Below are positions 37,220 through 50,300 of a stretch of 64,000 bases of DNA, piece by piece. The DNA lies in NCBI RefSeq assembly GCF_026262505.1, contig NC_067203.1, positions 13,900,392 to 13,964,391 on the forward strand, given 5' to 3'. Numbering within the stretch: the stretch's first letter is position 1; each line of letters opens with the position of its first letter. This DNA comes from Trichomonas vaginalis G3 (lineage: Eukaryota; Parabasalia; Trichomonadida; Trichomonadidae). The notes beneath the pieces are model-generated. The model was not told where the DNA came from. It saw nothing but the letters and a program-made list of their open reading frames with translations, and made no database searches. A program made the position numbers and the translations under genes.

Positions 37220-38140
37220 ATGAATCAAGCAGAAGTTAACTTTCTAGCTAGCAAAGGAATCAAAGTTATTAAAATATTAGGAAAGGGCGCTTACGGAGTA
37301 GTTTTTTACGTATACTGCGATCACTACAAATCATACTTTGCTTTGAAGAAAGTACCAGAGCCAAAATTTATGGACGGTGAATTACAATGCTTAGTCAATA
37401 TAGATGACCCCAGAGTTGTTCGTCTCTACAAGAAGTTCGCTAATGATGGAAACATTTATATGCTAATGGAGTATTGCCGTACAGATTTACTTGCAGAACT
37501 AAGGCAAAAGCATAAATTTACAGATTCGCAAATGAAATCATACATTCGTGATATGGCTTTATCAATAAAGGCCTGCCATGACAGAAATGCTGCACACTCA
37601 GATATAAAACCAAGTAACTTTCTGATTGATTTCTACGGAAGATTAAAAATAAGCGATTTCGGTATGTGCGGAATTTTCACTGGCCAGCCATGTTCTTCCA
37701 AACGTGGCGGTACTTTGGAGTTTATGGCACCAGAGATCTTTTCTAATGTTGCTTATAACCCAATTGTGGCTGATATTTGGGCTTTCGGTGTCAGTATTTA
37801 TCTCATTGTCGTTAGGAAGTTCCCTTTCGATGGTGAATCGGATTACGATATAAAAAGCAACATCCAAGAAGGCCAATACAACATCCGCCTTGTCAAGGAT
37901 CAACAATTGAGAGATGTAATCTCAAGATGTCTTGAAGTTGATGTTAAGAATCGCGCAACAATAGATGAACTCCTCAAAATGCCATACTTCCAAGATGAAG
38001 ACGACCAATCCACACGTTTAGTTAAGAAATCTTCTACTAAGGGAATTATTGTTCCAAAGATGATCAAGAACTCATTCTTCTCAAGGTCAAACATTCTTCC
38101 ACATAATGTAGTTTCTAGAAATAGAGCTACATTTGCTTAG
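37220..38140 (+). CDS. Ser/Thr protein kinase
   Basis: An upstream in-frame Met (37,157) would add 21 residues of atypical sequence. I prefer 37,220 (MNQAEVNFLASKGI), just before the kinase fold, giving about 306 residues. Motifs in order: glycine loop GKGAYGVV, Lys in FALKKV, catalytic loop HSDIKPSNF (about 126-134, with Ser in place of the Arg of HRD), DFG in ISDFGMCG, APE in FMAPEIF, and DIWAFGVSIYLIVVRKFPFD in helix F. The HSD variant suggests the activation loop is not controlled through an Arg-phosphate contact. The domain is close to the CAMK group. The C-terminal tail of about 40 residues is basic and Ser-rich. Trichomonads have several hundred such kinases; the substrate is unknown. 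Confidence 0.85.
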   Translation: MNQAEVNFLASKGIKVIKILGKGAYGVVFYVYCDHYKSYFALKKVPEPKFMDGELQCLVNIDDPRVVRLYKKFANDGNIYMLMEYCRTDLLAELRQKHKFTDSQMKSYIRDMALSIKACHDRNAAHSDIKPSNFLIDFYGRLKISDFGMCGIFTGQPCSSKRGGTLEFMAPEIFSNVAYNPIVADIWAFGVSIYLIVVRKFPFDGESDYDIKSNIQEGQYNIRLVKDQQLRDVISRCLEVDVKNRATIDELLKMPYFQDEDDQSTRLVKKSSTKGIIVPKMIKNSFFSRSNILPHNVVSRNRATFA

Positions 38141-38606
38141 GCAAATTTTTTTCTGTAAAAATTGTTTTTTTATCCTCGCTATCCGTAATTAACACTTTAT
38201 TTTTACTTGTGTGCATATGAGTTAAATATTTATCATGTGAAAAACGGGGATAACGATCTAATTTCAGATGTCTGCAGATCCACGTTTAGATTTTTCATTT
38301 AATTTGTAGGCATTAAACATTAGCATTGGTTTAATGAATAAATACAAGCGATAATGATCTCAACGTGTTTATTATAATCTATCTTAGAAACAATACGTCT
38401 TAAAAAGATTTGAAACACTCGTTTTGATCTCCACAAAACAAATAATTCATGATTTTTATGTTAATTTTGTCATATTCCTTCTTTTTACGATCCAATAGCG
38501 AATAAAGATTGTCATTCTATATAATGGTTTGCCTAAAAGGTAACAAAAATAAAAGTTTATAATATTCATGATATTAATATTTACATACATACAAAAAAAG
38601 ACAAAT
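38141..38606. other. Convergent intergenic region
   Basis: Lies between the 3' ends of the kinase and the coiled-coil gene. No gene or notable repeat seen. Confidence 0.55.
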
Positions 38607-40448
38607 TTAACTAAAAGATTTTCTTCTCTTTGACTTTGATTTTCTTGAATTCAACACATCCTGAAGTGTAGGACGGCTTCTCTCGAAAGGCACCGGAACA
38701 TGCATGTTGTTAGATGATTCGCATGCATCTATTGCCTCTTTGTAGCAGATCTTTGCTTCTTCCACCCAATCACCTTCTTTTTCTCCAGTCAAAACCATGA
38801 AATAAGCAAGGCTTGAGAAACTTTCCATCAACTCTCTGCAGATGAGTCTCTTCTCTTCTTCCTTCCTCTTCTCGTTCTCTATGAGCATCTGCATCAAATC
38901 CTCTGTTTTGTTGGTAGATCCGTACAGAGAATTTTCCAATTGTTGGTTATTTACTTCGATTCTTGCGATTTTTTCTTTCAATTGAGTTAATTGGTCCTGG
39001 AGCTGTTGTAGTTTGGCTTGACTGTGTTGGTATTGTTCATTCTTGGCAGAAAGAGCCGCATCGAGCATGGAAACTTCAGATTCTAATCCTTTTCGCTCTT
39101 GTTTTCCTTTTTCTTCCAGTTCTTGTATCTGCTGCTCTTGTTCTTTCTTAACACGCCTTTCTGCTTGTTGGAAATCTTGTTTTATCTGTTTGACAGAGTT
39201 TTCGAAATCTGTAACTAAAGATTTTGATTCATTTTCGAATTGCATCAACTTCTGCTTGAAGCTCTTGTTTCCACTGAGATTGGAGTTGGCTCCTGTTATC
39301 AATCTGATCTTATCATCTCGAGATTGTTTCTCTGCTTGGAGCAAATTTTGAATTTGAGTCGTTTTCAATGAGAAAAGTTGTTCTTCTCTTTCCTTTCTTG
39401 CTTGCATTACTAATCTTTGTGTCTCTGTTTGGTATTGTAGAGCTGTTTGGCCGCGTTCTAAAGAATTTTGTTTTTCTTTCTCGTATAATTGAGATCTGAG
39501 CTGTGATATCTTTGCTTCCATCTCTTCTGTGAGTTGTGCAACTCTAATTGGATGGTCTTTCACCTTTTGATAAAGTAATCCCATTTGAACTTGTTCTTTT
39601 TTCTCTTTTTCAAGCTGTGACTGGAGATTCCAGAGCTGTTTTGTGAGCTCTGTCTCTTCTTCAAGTATTTTCTTCATTGTATCGTTGTATGTTCGTGCAA
39701 GTTCTGGAATATTTTCGAAATCTTGGCCAGCTATTGCGCGAATTTCATTCTTAGTGCCTTCAATGCGTCGTCTGAGTATTGCATTGGAAGCATCTATCTT
39801 TGCAATTGAATCTAACTTCTCTTCAAGTAAAGAATTTTTAATTCGAATTTGTTCATCAACTTGTGATGTCAAGAATGTGATATCGTTAATATCAGAACGT
39901 AATTTTTCGATCTTAACGTGATTTTTCTGCATGAATAACTGTGCAGCACCTTTTACAAGGTAATTAATTGATTCTTGTAAACGGTTTTGACCTTCTTGAA
40001 CTTGGCCTATGTATTTAGTTGATTCGTCAATTTGCTCGTTTTCTGAGTCTTGATCTATTGAAGATGTAAGATTATCTAAAACAATTCTTAATTCGACTAA
40101 ATTTGTTTCATTTTCTTGTGTACGATGTTTGTGTTCGTCTAAGAGAGTATCAATTTTCGATTTTATTTCAATAATATCATCATCAACTTCGGAATCATCA
40201 TCTTCTTCAATTTTTTTTGGATTATCAACAGCAGCACGAACTTTAAGAACTAAATCTGTTTTATGCTGCTCTTTTGCTCTTTCATTCGGTGCTTCGATAA
40301 TCTTTTTCTGTTCTTTTTGAATCTGAGTCCAAACGTATGGGATTTCTGGACCATCTTTTTGGATAATTTCATTCCTTCTTAGGGATATTGGACGTCCACT
40401 AGGACTATTTGAAGGAGGTTTCACTTGAAAGCTATTTTCTTCATTCAT
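38607..40448 (-). CDS. Long coiled-coil protein
   Basis: 613 residues. The N-terminal 60 residues are Pro/Ser/Arg-rich (PPSNSPSGRPISLRRNEIIQ), followed by an acidic stretch (EEDDDSEVDDDIIE) and about 430 residues of almost continuous heptads rich in Glu, Gln and Lys. A short globular-looking segment follows (SSLAYFMVLTGEKEGDWVEE, then AKICYKEAIDACESS, TPR-like), and a basic tail SRKSKSKRRKSFS. No motor or membrane motif. It is probably a cytoskeletal or basal-body scaffold; its position divergent from a dynein heavy chain, 860 bases apart, is compatible with co-regulation of flagellar genes but proves nothing. Confidence 0.6.
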   Translation of the reverse strand: MNEENSFQVKPPSNSPSGRPISLRRNEIIQKDGPEIPYVWTQIQKEQKKIIEAPNERAKEQHKTDLVLKVRAAVDNPKKIEEDDDSEVDDDIIEIKSKIDTLLDEHKHRTQENETNLVELRIVLDNLTSSIDQDSENEQIDESTKYIGQVQEGQNRLQESINYLVKGAAQLFMQKNHVKIEKLRSDINDITFLTSQVDEQIRIKNSLLEEKLDSIAKIDASNAILRRRIEGTKNEIRAIAGQDFENIPELARTYNDTMKKILEEETELTKQLWNLQSQLEKEKKEQVQMGLLYQKVKDHPIRVAQLTEEMEAKISQLRSQLYEKEKQNSLERGQTALQYQTETQRLVMQARKEREEQLFSLKTTQIQNLLQAEKQSRDDKIRLITGANSNLSGNKSFKQKLMQFENESKSLVTDFENSVKQIKQDFQQAERRVKKEQEQQIQELEEKGKQERKGLESEVSMLDAALSAKNEQYQHSQAKLQQLQDQLTQLKEKIARIEVNNQQLENSLYGSTNKTEDLMQMLIENEKRKEEEKRLICRELMESFSSLAYFMVLTGEKEGDWVEEAKICYKEAIDACESSNNMHVPVPFERSRPTLQDVLNSRKSKSKRRKSFS

Positions 40449-41308
40449 AATAAATTTTCAACGATTTTCTATTTTTGTTTTTTTTTGAATTTTTTTTGGA
40501 ATAAATGAGTAATGTGATAGGCTTATACATCTCATAGTATGCTCAATTAAAGACGAATCATAAAAAAATCTTTTACAACACAAATATCAAGCTCATAATC
40601 ATTAATTCTAAGAATATTCTGGACTGGATATTGATAGCGAATGATCTTACTTAGTAAAATATATGAATGAATAGAGTACATATTTGTTCATAAAATATTT
40701 TATATTCAGACCAAATAATGCTTCATATTAATATTACAGTCGAAGTGAGATAAGTCACTGCTGTATGTGTATCAGTTGTCATAATTATTTTTAAATGTTT
40801 GTCGTTTTATTCAACGTTGTTTCCAATTCATTCATTTCAAACTCAACTTTTATATAAATATTATAGTTATATTCTATAAATGATAATTCCTTCAATTTAA
40901 AAAACCTGACTTTTTTTGTTCAGAATATCTCGTTGCAAACTTTAGTGTTTTATTCTGTGCTCAGATATTGTGGACCAAATACATCGAAAAATTTTGAAAT
41001 ATTACGGATTCATGATTTTTTTGGTAGTTTTAGGTATGAATTTGCTTTATTTGGCAAATTTTGAAATCATTTCATGACATTTCATCTACAAATATTCAAT
41101 TTTATAACTTAAGCTTTTGAGATAGCATAGTTAGAATATTCTGCCTTTTCTTATGAAATTATCGTTATTAATTTTCATCAAAAATTGATCGCAAAAATAA
41201 GATAATTTGCAATCATTTGGCTTTTGCTATCAGTTCATATTCCATTTTGAAAGAATTGTTTGCAGTTGTTTTAAAATAAATAACGGACAAAATTTTTACA
41301 TTTTAATA
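40449..41308. other. Divergent promoter region of coiled-coil and dynein genes
   Basis: About 860 bases, AT-rich, with no gene seen. Its right end includes an in-frame extension of the dynein ORF (41,207-41,308), which I treat as leader because its composition is unlike dynein. Confidence 0.5.
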
Positions 41309-44300
41309 ATGGCTGATCCTCGTTACAAATTCCTTTGGACGAAGATTGCCGAAAATCTTCTTTTCGAAAATTCCAACGCTGTCGAAGACTGGGCTGCCAA
41401 CCTCTCAGGCGAACAGATGAGTAAGATAAACAATTTCTTATCTACTCACGATGAGGTACCAGCTCTCTTCTTCTACGTTACATCAAGAGAACCATTAGAA
41501 ATGACAGTCTCAGATGACCCCTCTGAGTACCCAGGCAAGTCATGCATTTTAACTCCATACTTCCTCAAAATTGAGAAGGAAAACAAGCAAGCACTCTCAA
41601 ACAACAACATCGATCAATTGGTTGCTGCCGGCATTATTGCTGGAGATCCAATCTCATCCTTCAACTCGATGTTTTCAAAGTCTTATTCCGGTGTTATCCG
41701 TACAGCACTTGATTCAGCTGACGAAGGCATTGACAGGAAGTCTCTCAACATTATCCTCACAGGCATCGAGCGTAAGTCTCAATCAATTAGCTCCACAGTT
41801 GAAGCTACATCAAAGGCCGTTATCTTAGAACCTCCGGCCGACATGCACGGTGTTACACTCGATTCACAGTCCCTTCTCCAGGCTTCCCACGATGATTCTA
41901 TCACCAACAAATTTGCTCAAAAGATGCAACAGTGGTGCGAACAGATCCAAGGCCTTCTCAATGTTACCGAGCAAGTCCGCCAAGAAGACGAGGACAGTGG
42001 TCCACGTGCCGAAATGGATTACTGGCGCGAGCGTCTCTCAATTTTCTCATCACTCGTCGAATCCATCAAGTCCAACGATGTCAGAATCGTTGTCTCTGTT
42101 CTTAAGATCAAGAGACCACCGATTCTTACACTTTGGAACGAACTTGATGCTAAGATTACAGCATCTGCTAACGAAGCTAAGGATAACGTTAAGTATCTTA
42201 CTTCCCTTGAGAAGTATACTGAACTTCTTTACGCTCTCGACCCACCAGAGTGTGGCGAACTCGTTCCAGGACTTATTACATCAGTATCCATGGTCCACAA
42301 CATCTCCCGCTACTACAGATCACCACAGCGCATCTGCACCCTTCTTAAGAAGGTTACAAACCAGATGATCAACACCTGTGTCCATTACATCTGCCCAAGC
42401 GGCCAACTTTACGAGCAAGACAGAACTCTTCTCATTAAGAAGTTCCACGAGTGCATTGATTTAAACAAGCGCTACCAGGAATGCTACAACAACACAATGA
42501 AGACAAAGGTTCCATCTCTCGATACAACACAACCAGCCAACAAGACAGGCGACCTCAACAAGACAGGCAAGTCATCAGACAAGAAGGATGATTCCAACAC
42601 AACACGCGAACTTAAGACGCATTTCATCATCTTCGGTAAGTTTGATGCCTTTTCTGAGCGTTGCGACTACTTGATCAACTTGTTTACAACAATTAATGAG
42701 TTCAACAACCTCTCCAAGTGCCGCCTTGAAGGTATGGCTCCAATTGTTACAAGATTTGTTGAAGATATCGATTTTACAAAGCGCGTTTCCTACAAGATGC
42801 TTGATCCACGTAACCAAACATTCCAAAAGGATTACAAGCTCTTCCAAACAAACTGCGTACAACTCGATACTCAAATCCGCCAAATCATCAGCGATGCCTT
42901 CCAAGTTACACCAACTCCAATGGCCGCTCTCGACCTCTATACCGAGCTTTCCGGCACAATGACCCGCCAGCAAGGCAAGGCCGAGCTTGAAAAGTGGTTT
43001 ACAAAGACATTAACACGCTATTCTGAAGATCTCGACCTTGTTGATAAGGAGCAACAACAGATGGCCTCCAGTTTCAACAACAAGAAGCTTCAGATCAAGA
43101 ACATGCCACCAATTGCCGGTTGCATTGCCAGAACTCGTCAATTAATGGACAGAATCACCGGTCCAATGGAAGTTTTCAAGAAGCACGAAGGTGTCTTCGA
43201 TAAAGGCGAGAACAAGAAGCTTGTTGCCAAGTACAACCCAACATTGTACAAATTGGCCGACCTTGAGAAGAAGTGTTATGAATTGTTCCAGGACAATGCT
43301 GCCCTTCTTAAGAAGGAAATGCAGAATACATTGATCAAGATGGATTCTAACCACGTTCTCACTGTCAACTTCTCACATGATGTTCTCAGAATTTTCCAGG
43401 AAGCCAACGTTTTCTGCCGCTTCAAATTCGATTTACCACCACAGTTCGAGTCCTTTGTTTCTCAGGAGGCACACATCAAGAAATGCCGCACTGAGTTACA
43501 GAACTTACTCGTCCGCCACGATACAATTCTCTTCCAGATCACAGAGACATTCCCAGATCTCTTCAGAGACGCCCAAATGAAGCTTGAAGCAGTTATCGCT
43601 CCAGGTGGCCAGACATTAACATGGTCATCTCTTAACATCGATAACTACATCGAGACATTGAAGCAGAAGATCTCTCAAATTGAGGATGTTCTCAACAAAG
43701 TCAACGATATCCGCACATTCTCAATCAACAAGTCACTCCAGGAGATCGCAGAAACACCACTCTGCCCACCATTCAAGTCGAACATCACTGATCCACAGCA
43801 CTTCATCGACGAAATCTCATCACACGCCGCTGAAGCTGTCCAAAAGATCAATGCCCGTGTACAAGGTATCCAAGCCTCTGTCTGCGAAATAATCAACATT
43901 ATTTCAACAGTTTCCGACATCGATCCGAAGAAGGAAGACGATGACGGAAAGTCAGAGCCAAAGCAACTCTTCCAGTACAACAAGGAAGACAACACAATGA
44001 TTGTCACAGGAAGCCTTGTCTGGTCAATGTTCAAGACATACGAAGAGATCACATTCAGAGCAGTTGTTAAGTGCTTCAAGAACTCAATGAACGATTTATG
44101 CGAAGCCCTCAAAGCTGCTAAGGAACACGATCCAACACTCTTCTCAACAGAACTCCGTCCAACTGTTCCAGATCTTACATTATCCCCAGATATCAACGGA
44201 ATCCAATCAACACTCAATGAAGGTGTCCGTGCAATGCTCAGAGCAACACAGGACATCCAGACATTCGTTCTCGCAAGATTCCCATCTGCTCCGGAACAGC

Positions 44301-47300
44301 AGAAGACAGAGAAGCACAACGAAGAGAAGGACAGAGACATAGACGAGGAAGGCGAACCAGCCGGACTCGCTGTTGCTCAGAACCAAGACTTCAGAGCACA
44401 GAACTACTTCAACGCTCTCACAAGAGATTACCCAACAATCGCTTTGATCATTTCAATGACAAACAGAATGAAGGAGTTCATCCCGAAGATCAACGAATAC
44501 ACAGCCAAGTTCAACGAGTATTCATTCCTTTGGGAATCCGATGGCGACAAGTCCTTCCAGGAGTTCGAAGCCACAAATCCATCAATTCGCCAAATCAAGG
44601 AGAAGATGGATAACTTCATGCTCCTCGAGTCAAAGATCGAAGACATTGTCGAGAAGACACGCGTCGGACCAATCATCATCGACTGCTCCGGTGTCAAAAG
44701 TGCTCTCATCGCTGAAGCTAAGAAGTGGAAGCAGAAATACGGTGATCTCTTGAACAAGATCGGACGCTCAAAGATGTTGGAGCTCAACGATTTCATCGAG
44801 AAGATGAAGAACGCTCTTTCAAAGTCCATCAACCAACTCGATGATCTCAGATCAACAATGGACGCTCTCAAGGCTGTTCGTGAGAAATCCGCTGAATACG
44901 ATCAGCTCATGGCTCCAATCGAAGAGTCTTATTCCCTTCTCGCAAAGAACGGAATCACCGTTCCACAGGAAGAACTCGATATGTTCGATAACATCCAATA
45001 CAACTGGGGCAAACTCCGCGCTCTCGAGCAGGAACAACAGGAAACACTCCAAAAGGTTTCTCCTCAGTTCAAGAACCAAGTTATCGAAGGTATGGCACAG
45101 TTCCTCGAAGACTTCAAGCAATTCCAAATCCAATACAACCAAGAAGGCCCTATGGCACCAGGTTTGACACCAGCTGAAGCTTCCGAGAAGCTCAAGATCT
45201 TTCAGCACCAGTTCGATAACATCCAGAAGAGATGGATCACATATTCCGGTGGTCAGGATCTCTTCGGTCTCGAGAAGACCAAATTGGACTCAATCGATGT
45301 TCTCGCTAAGCAACTCAAGAACTTAACAACACTTTACAACCTTTACTCCGAAGTTAACACATACACAAGACAAATCAGAGATTTCCTTTGGGTCGAAGTT
45401 AAGTTCTCAGACATCGAAGTCAAGATGACAGAGTTCCAGACAAGAACACGTCACTTACCAGCCGAAATGAGAGGTTGGGCTGCTTACCAGGATCTCGGCC
45501 AGAAGATCGATAACTTCGTCGACACAATGCCACTTCTTGAAGCACTTTCTAACCCAGCTGTCAAGCCAGTTCACTGGGATGAAATCAAGAAGCTCACACA
45601 CGTCGATATCGATACAGATAAGGATGTCTTCAGACTCGGCCACGTTTTCGACGCCGGTCTTCTCAACTTCAAGGAAGATGTCCAGGATATCTGCAACGCA
45701 GCTACACAAGAAGCCAAGATCGAAGCCAAGCTCAGAGAAATCGAAGGCGATTGGCAGGCAACAGAGTTCACATTCTCTCCATACAAGGGAATGCAGGACA
45801 TGCTTCTTAAGGGTGCAGAAACAAACGAAATCATCACAAAGATCGAAGACTCTCTTATGGCTCTCAGCTCTCTTAACTCCAACAGATTCGTCGCTCGTTT
45901 CAAGTCACAAGTCGAATCATGGATGAAGAAGTTGTCCGTTTCAAGAGATGTCATCACAGAGTGGCAGCAAGTCCAGTCCATGTGGATCTACCTCGAAGCC
46001 GTTTTCTCAGGAGGTGATATCGCTAAATACATGACACAGGAAACAAAGGCATTCGCACAGATCAACAAGAACTGGATGACAATCATGAAGAACGCTTCTG
46101 ATGTCAAGAATGTCGTCACAGTCTGCTTCGTCGATGAAGGCCTTGCCAAGCTCTTCAAGCACTTGCTCGAACAGCTCCAGAAGTGCCAGAAGGCTCTTTC
46201 CGGCTACATCGAAAAGAAGCGTCAGTCATTCCCACGTTTCTACTTCCTTTCCGAACCAGTTATTCTCGAAATTCTCGGTCAGGCATCAGATCCACAGGCC
46301 ATTCAGCCACACATCCACTCCATCTTCGATAACTTGACACACCTCGAGTTCGATCAGATGCAGTACAACAAGATTCTCGGTTTCGAATCCGGCGAAGGTG
46401 AAAAGGTCAAACTTTACCAGCCATTCCTTGCCCAGGATAACGTCGAAAAGTGGCTCAACGACCTCATCAACAAGATGCGCCAGACATTGCTCAACATCTG
46501 CACAGAAATGTCCACACAAATCCAGACATTCACTGTCGAGCAGTGGGTCAACGCAGACTTCCCAGCACAGATCATGCTTCTTGCTATGATGATCTGGTGG
46601 ACAGAGCGCACAGAAGACACACTCAAGCGCGCTAATGGCAAGAACCAGAAGATCTTCAAGGAGACAAAGGACGAATTCGAAATGAGATTCAAGAAACTCG
46701 TCGAAATCGCTGGTGGTCTCGATAAGTCCAAGAAATTGAAGTCTGTCCACATCGAAGTTCTCATCACTCTCTTCCTTCACAACAGAGATATCTACAACTC
46801 TCTTGTTGACATGAAGATCAAGTCACCACTCGATTTCGAATGGCAGAAGCAGATGAGATACTACTGGAAGCCAGAAGGCAGAAAGTGCATCATCGCCATC
46901 ACAGATGTCGAGCGTGAGTACTCCTACGAATACCTCGGCTGCACAGGCCGTCTCGTTATTACTCCACTCACAGATAGATGCTACATCACTCTTGCTCAGG
47001 CCCTCGGTTTGTCCATGGGTGGTGCTCCAGCTGGTCCAGCCGGTACAGGCAAGACAGAGACAGTTAAGGATATGGCTAAGGCTCTCGGTATCATGTGCGT
47101 CGTTTTCAACTGCTCCGATCAGATGAACAACCAAGGTCTCGGCCGTATTTTCCGTGGTCTCGCTCAGGCAGGCTGCTGGGGTGACTTCGATGAGTTCAAC
47201 CGTATTGAACTCGATGTTCTTTCCGTCGCTGCTCAGCAAGTCGCTACAATCTTCAACGCTTGCCGTGAAAGACAGCGTATCTTCAAGTTCGTCGATGGTA

Positions 47301-50300
47301 ACATGGTTGAATTAGATAACAGAGTCGCTATCTTCATCACAATGAACCCAGGTTACGCTGGTCGTCAGGAACTTCCAGAAAACTTGAAGATTCAATTCCG
47401 TATGGTCGCTATGATGGTTCCAGACAAGCGTCTTATCATGAAGGTCAAACTCGCTTCATCCGGTTTCCAGGACTACATGTCACTTTCCGACAAGTTCGCC
47501 CTTCTTTACGCTCTTTGCTCAGAGCAGCTTTCCAAGCAGATCCACTACGACTGGGGTCTTCGTAACATTCTTTCCGTTCTTCGTTTCTCCAAGGAAGTTC
47601 GTGCCAACAACCCAACAATGAACGAACAAGAACTTCTCAACCGTGTTCTTATGAACATGAACCTTGCTAAGCTTGTCGACGATGATGAACCACTCTTCCT
47701 CGACTTGCTTCAGGATGTTTTCGATAAGAAACCAGATCAACAACCAGATATGGCCATCAAGAACTCCATCATCGAAAACGCTGTCGCTCACGGTCTCGAT
47801 CCATTCCCAGAGTGGATGGCAAAGGCCATGCAGCTTCAGGAAACATGCGAAGTTCGTCACGGCATCATGATCCTTGGCCCATCAGGCTCAGGTAAGTCTT
47901 CATTGCTTAAGATGCTTATCCTCGCTTACTCCGAAGTTCGCTGCCCACACGAGTTCGTCAGAATGAATCCAAAGGCTATCACATCCTCCCAGATGTTCGG
48001 TACACTCGATCCATCATCCAACGATTGGACAGATGGTATCTTCTCTTCTCTCTGGCGTATGGCCTGCAAGAAGACAAACAAGAACGTCTGGCTCGGCCTC
48101 GATGGCCCAGTCGATGCCATTTGGATCGAAAACCTTAACTCCGTTCTTGATGATAACAAGACACTTACATTGGCTAACGGTGATAGACTTCCTATGGCTC
48201 CAACAGTCAAGCTTCTCTTCGAAATGTCTTCCCTCGATAACGCTTCACCAGCTACAGTTTCTCGTGCAGGTATGATTTACGTTCCATCACACATTCTCAC
48301 ATGGCGTCCACTCGCTATGTCATGGTCCAAGCGCGAAGATTTCAAGGCTATCGAAAGAATCTTCCCAGAACTCATTTCTTCATTCGATAAGCTCTTCGCT
48401 TATGTCTTCAAGCATCTTAAGATGGTCATGAAGACATCACAGGTCCACGTCATCACAACAATCCTCCACATCTTCGAGGCCATGATCACATCCAGAGAAT
48501 CTGATGGTTTCATCAAACTCAACTGCCAGGATCCAGCCATCCTCAAGAAGCTCATGATCTTCTCTGCCATGTGGGCATTCGGCGGCTTCCTCGATCTCGA
48601 TGGCCGTGCACAACTCTCACAGTGGCTCTGCAAGGAATACGCAGCTTCCATTCCATCATCCATCGACAAGGCTAAGCTCTTCGATTACGTCGTCGATCTC
48701 AAGTCTGGCGGTGAATGGGTTAACTGGGAAGAAAGACTCAAGACATACGAGTATCCGAAGAAGGAGACACCAGAATTCGCATCCATCCTCGTTCCAACAA
48801 TCAACAACACACAGATCGAGTACCTTCTTCAGTTGCTCGCACAGTCCGGCCGCTCCATCCTTTTGTTCGGTGACTCTGGTACTGCTAAGACAGCTACAAT
48901 CAACACATTCTTGAACACATTCGATAAGGAGCGCTGGGTTTCCAAGGTCTTCAACTTCTCATCTGCCACAACACCATATCTCTTCCAGACATCAATTGAG
49001 TCCGTCCTCGAGAAGACAATCGGTTCTTCCTACGGCCCAATCGGTGGCAAGCGCATGGAAGTCTTCATCGATGATATCTCCATGCCAGAAATCAACGAGT
49101 GGGGTGACCAGGTCACAAACGAAATTGTCCGTCAGTTGATGGAAGATTCCGGCTTCTATTCACTCGAAAAGCCAGGTGAGTTCATCACAGTTATCAACAC
49201 ACAGTTCGTCGCAGCCATGTGCACACCAGGTGGTGGTCGTAACGATGTTCCAGACAGACTCAAGAGACACTTCTCTGTCTTCAACTACACATTACCAGAT
49301 GTTGCATCAATCAACAGAATTTACGCTACAATTCTCAAGGGCTTCTTCGTCGAAGAAAGAGGCTTCTCACAGAGCATCTGCAACCTCGCAGGCACAGCTG
49401 TCGATGCAACACACGCCATCTGGTCCGCCACAAAGGGAAGAATGCTTCCAACACCAGCCAAGTTCCACTACGTCTTCAACCTTCGTGATCTTTCACGTGT
49501 CACACAAGGCATGTTACAGGTCACATCGAAGGAAGTCAACACACCAGAACTCTTCGTTTCTCTCTGGGCTCACGAGTGCTTCAGAGTCTTCCCAGATAAG
49601 TTCACAACAGACCAGGATAAGGCATGGTTCTCAGAAGCCATCGTAAAGACTGGTTGCGAGAAGTTTGGTGACGCATACGAGCACTTACTCCGCGAAGCAT
49701 CCACAAGATTATGGTGCTCATTCATGCACGATCCAGATTACTCTCAATACGAAGGTGTCGAAGATTCCAAGATTCCAAGAATCTACGAGCAAGTCTCCAC
49801 ATTCGATGCCCTCAACAAGAGATGCCGCGAATTCATGGACGAGTTCAACTCCAAGCCATCAACAAAGGGCAAGAAACTCGATCTCGTTCTTTTCGATGAT
49901 GCTATGAACCACCTTGTCCGTATTGCCCGTATCATCGGCATGCCACGTGGCCACGCTCTTCTTGTCGGTGTCGGTGGCTCTGGTAAGCAGTCACTTACAC
50001 GCCTTGCCTCAACAATTCTCGGCTACAACATCTTCCAAGTCACTCCAGGCCGTAACTACGGTACAAACGACTTCCTCACAGATATCAGAGAACTCTACAG
50101 ACAGGCAGGTGTCCTCAACAAGAGAACAACATTCATCTTCACAGATAACGAAGTCAAGCAGGAATCATTCCTCGAATTCATCAACAACATCTTGACAACA
50201 GGTGAAATCGCTAACTTGTTCTACCGTGATACATACGAAGCTCTCATGTCCGAAATGCGTCCAATCTTCATCAAGGAATGCCGCGGACAAGTCGATACAG

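Noticed and set aside
41207-41308. N-terminal extension of dynein (34 residues)
   Set aside because: Phe/Cys/Ile-rich AT-type sequence unlike the gene body; MADPRYKF at 41,309 fits dynein starts better.
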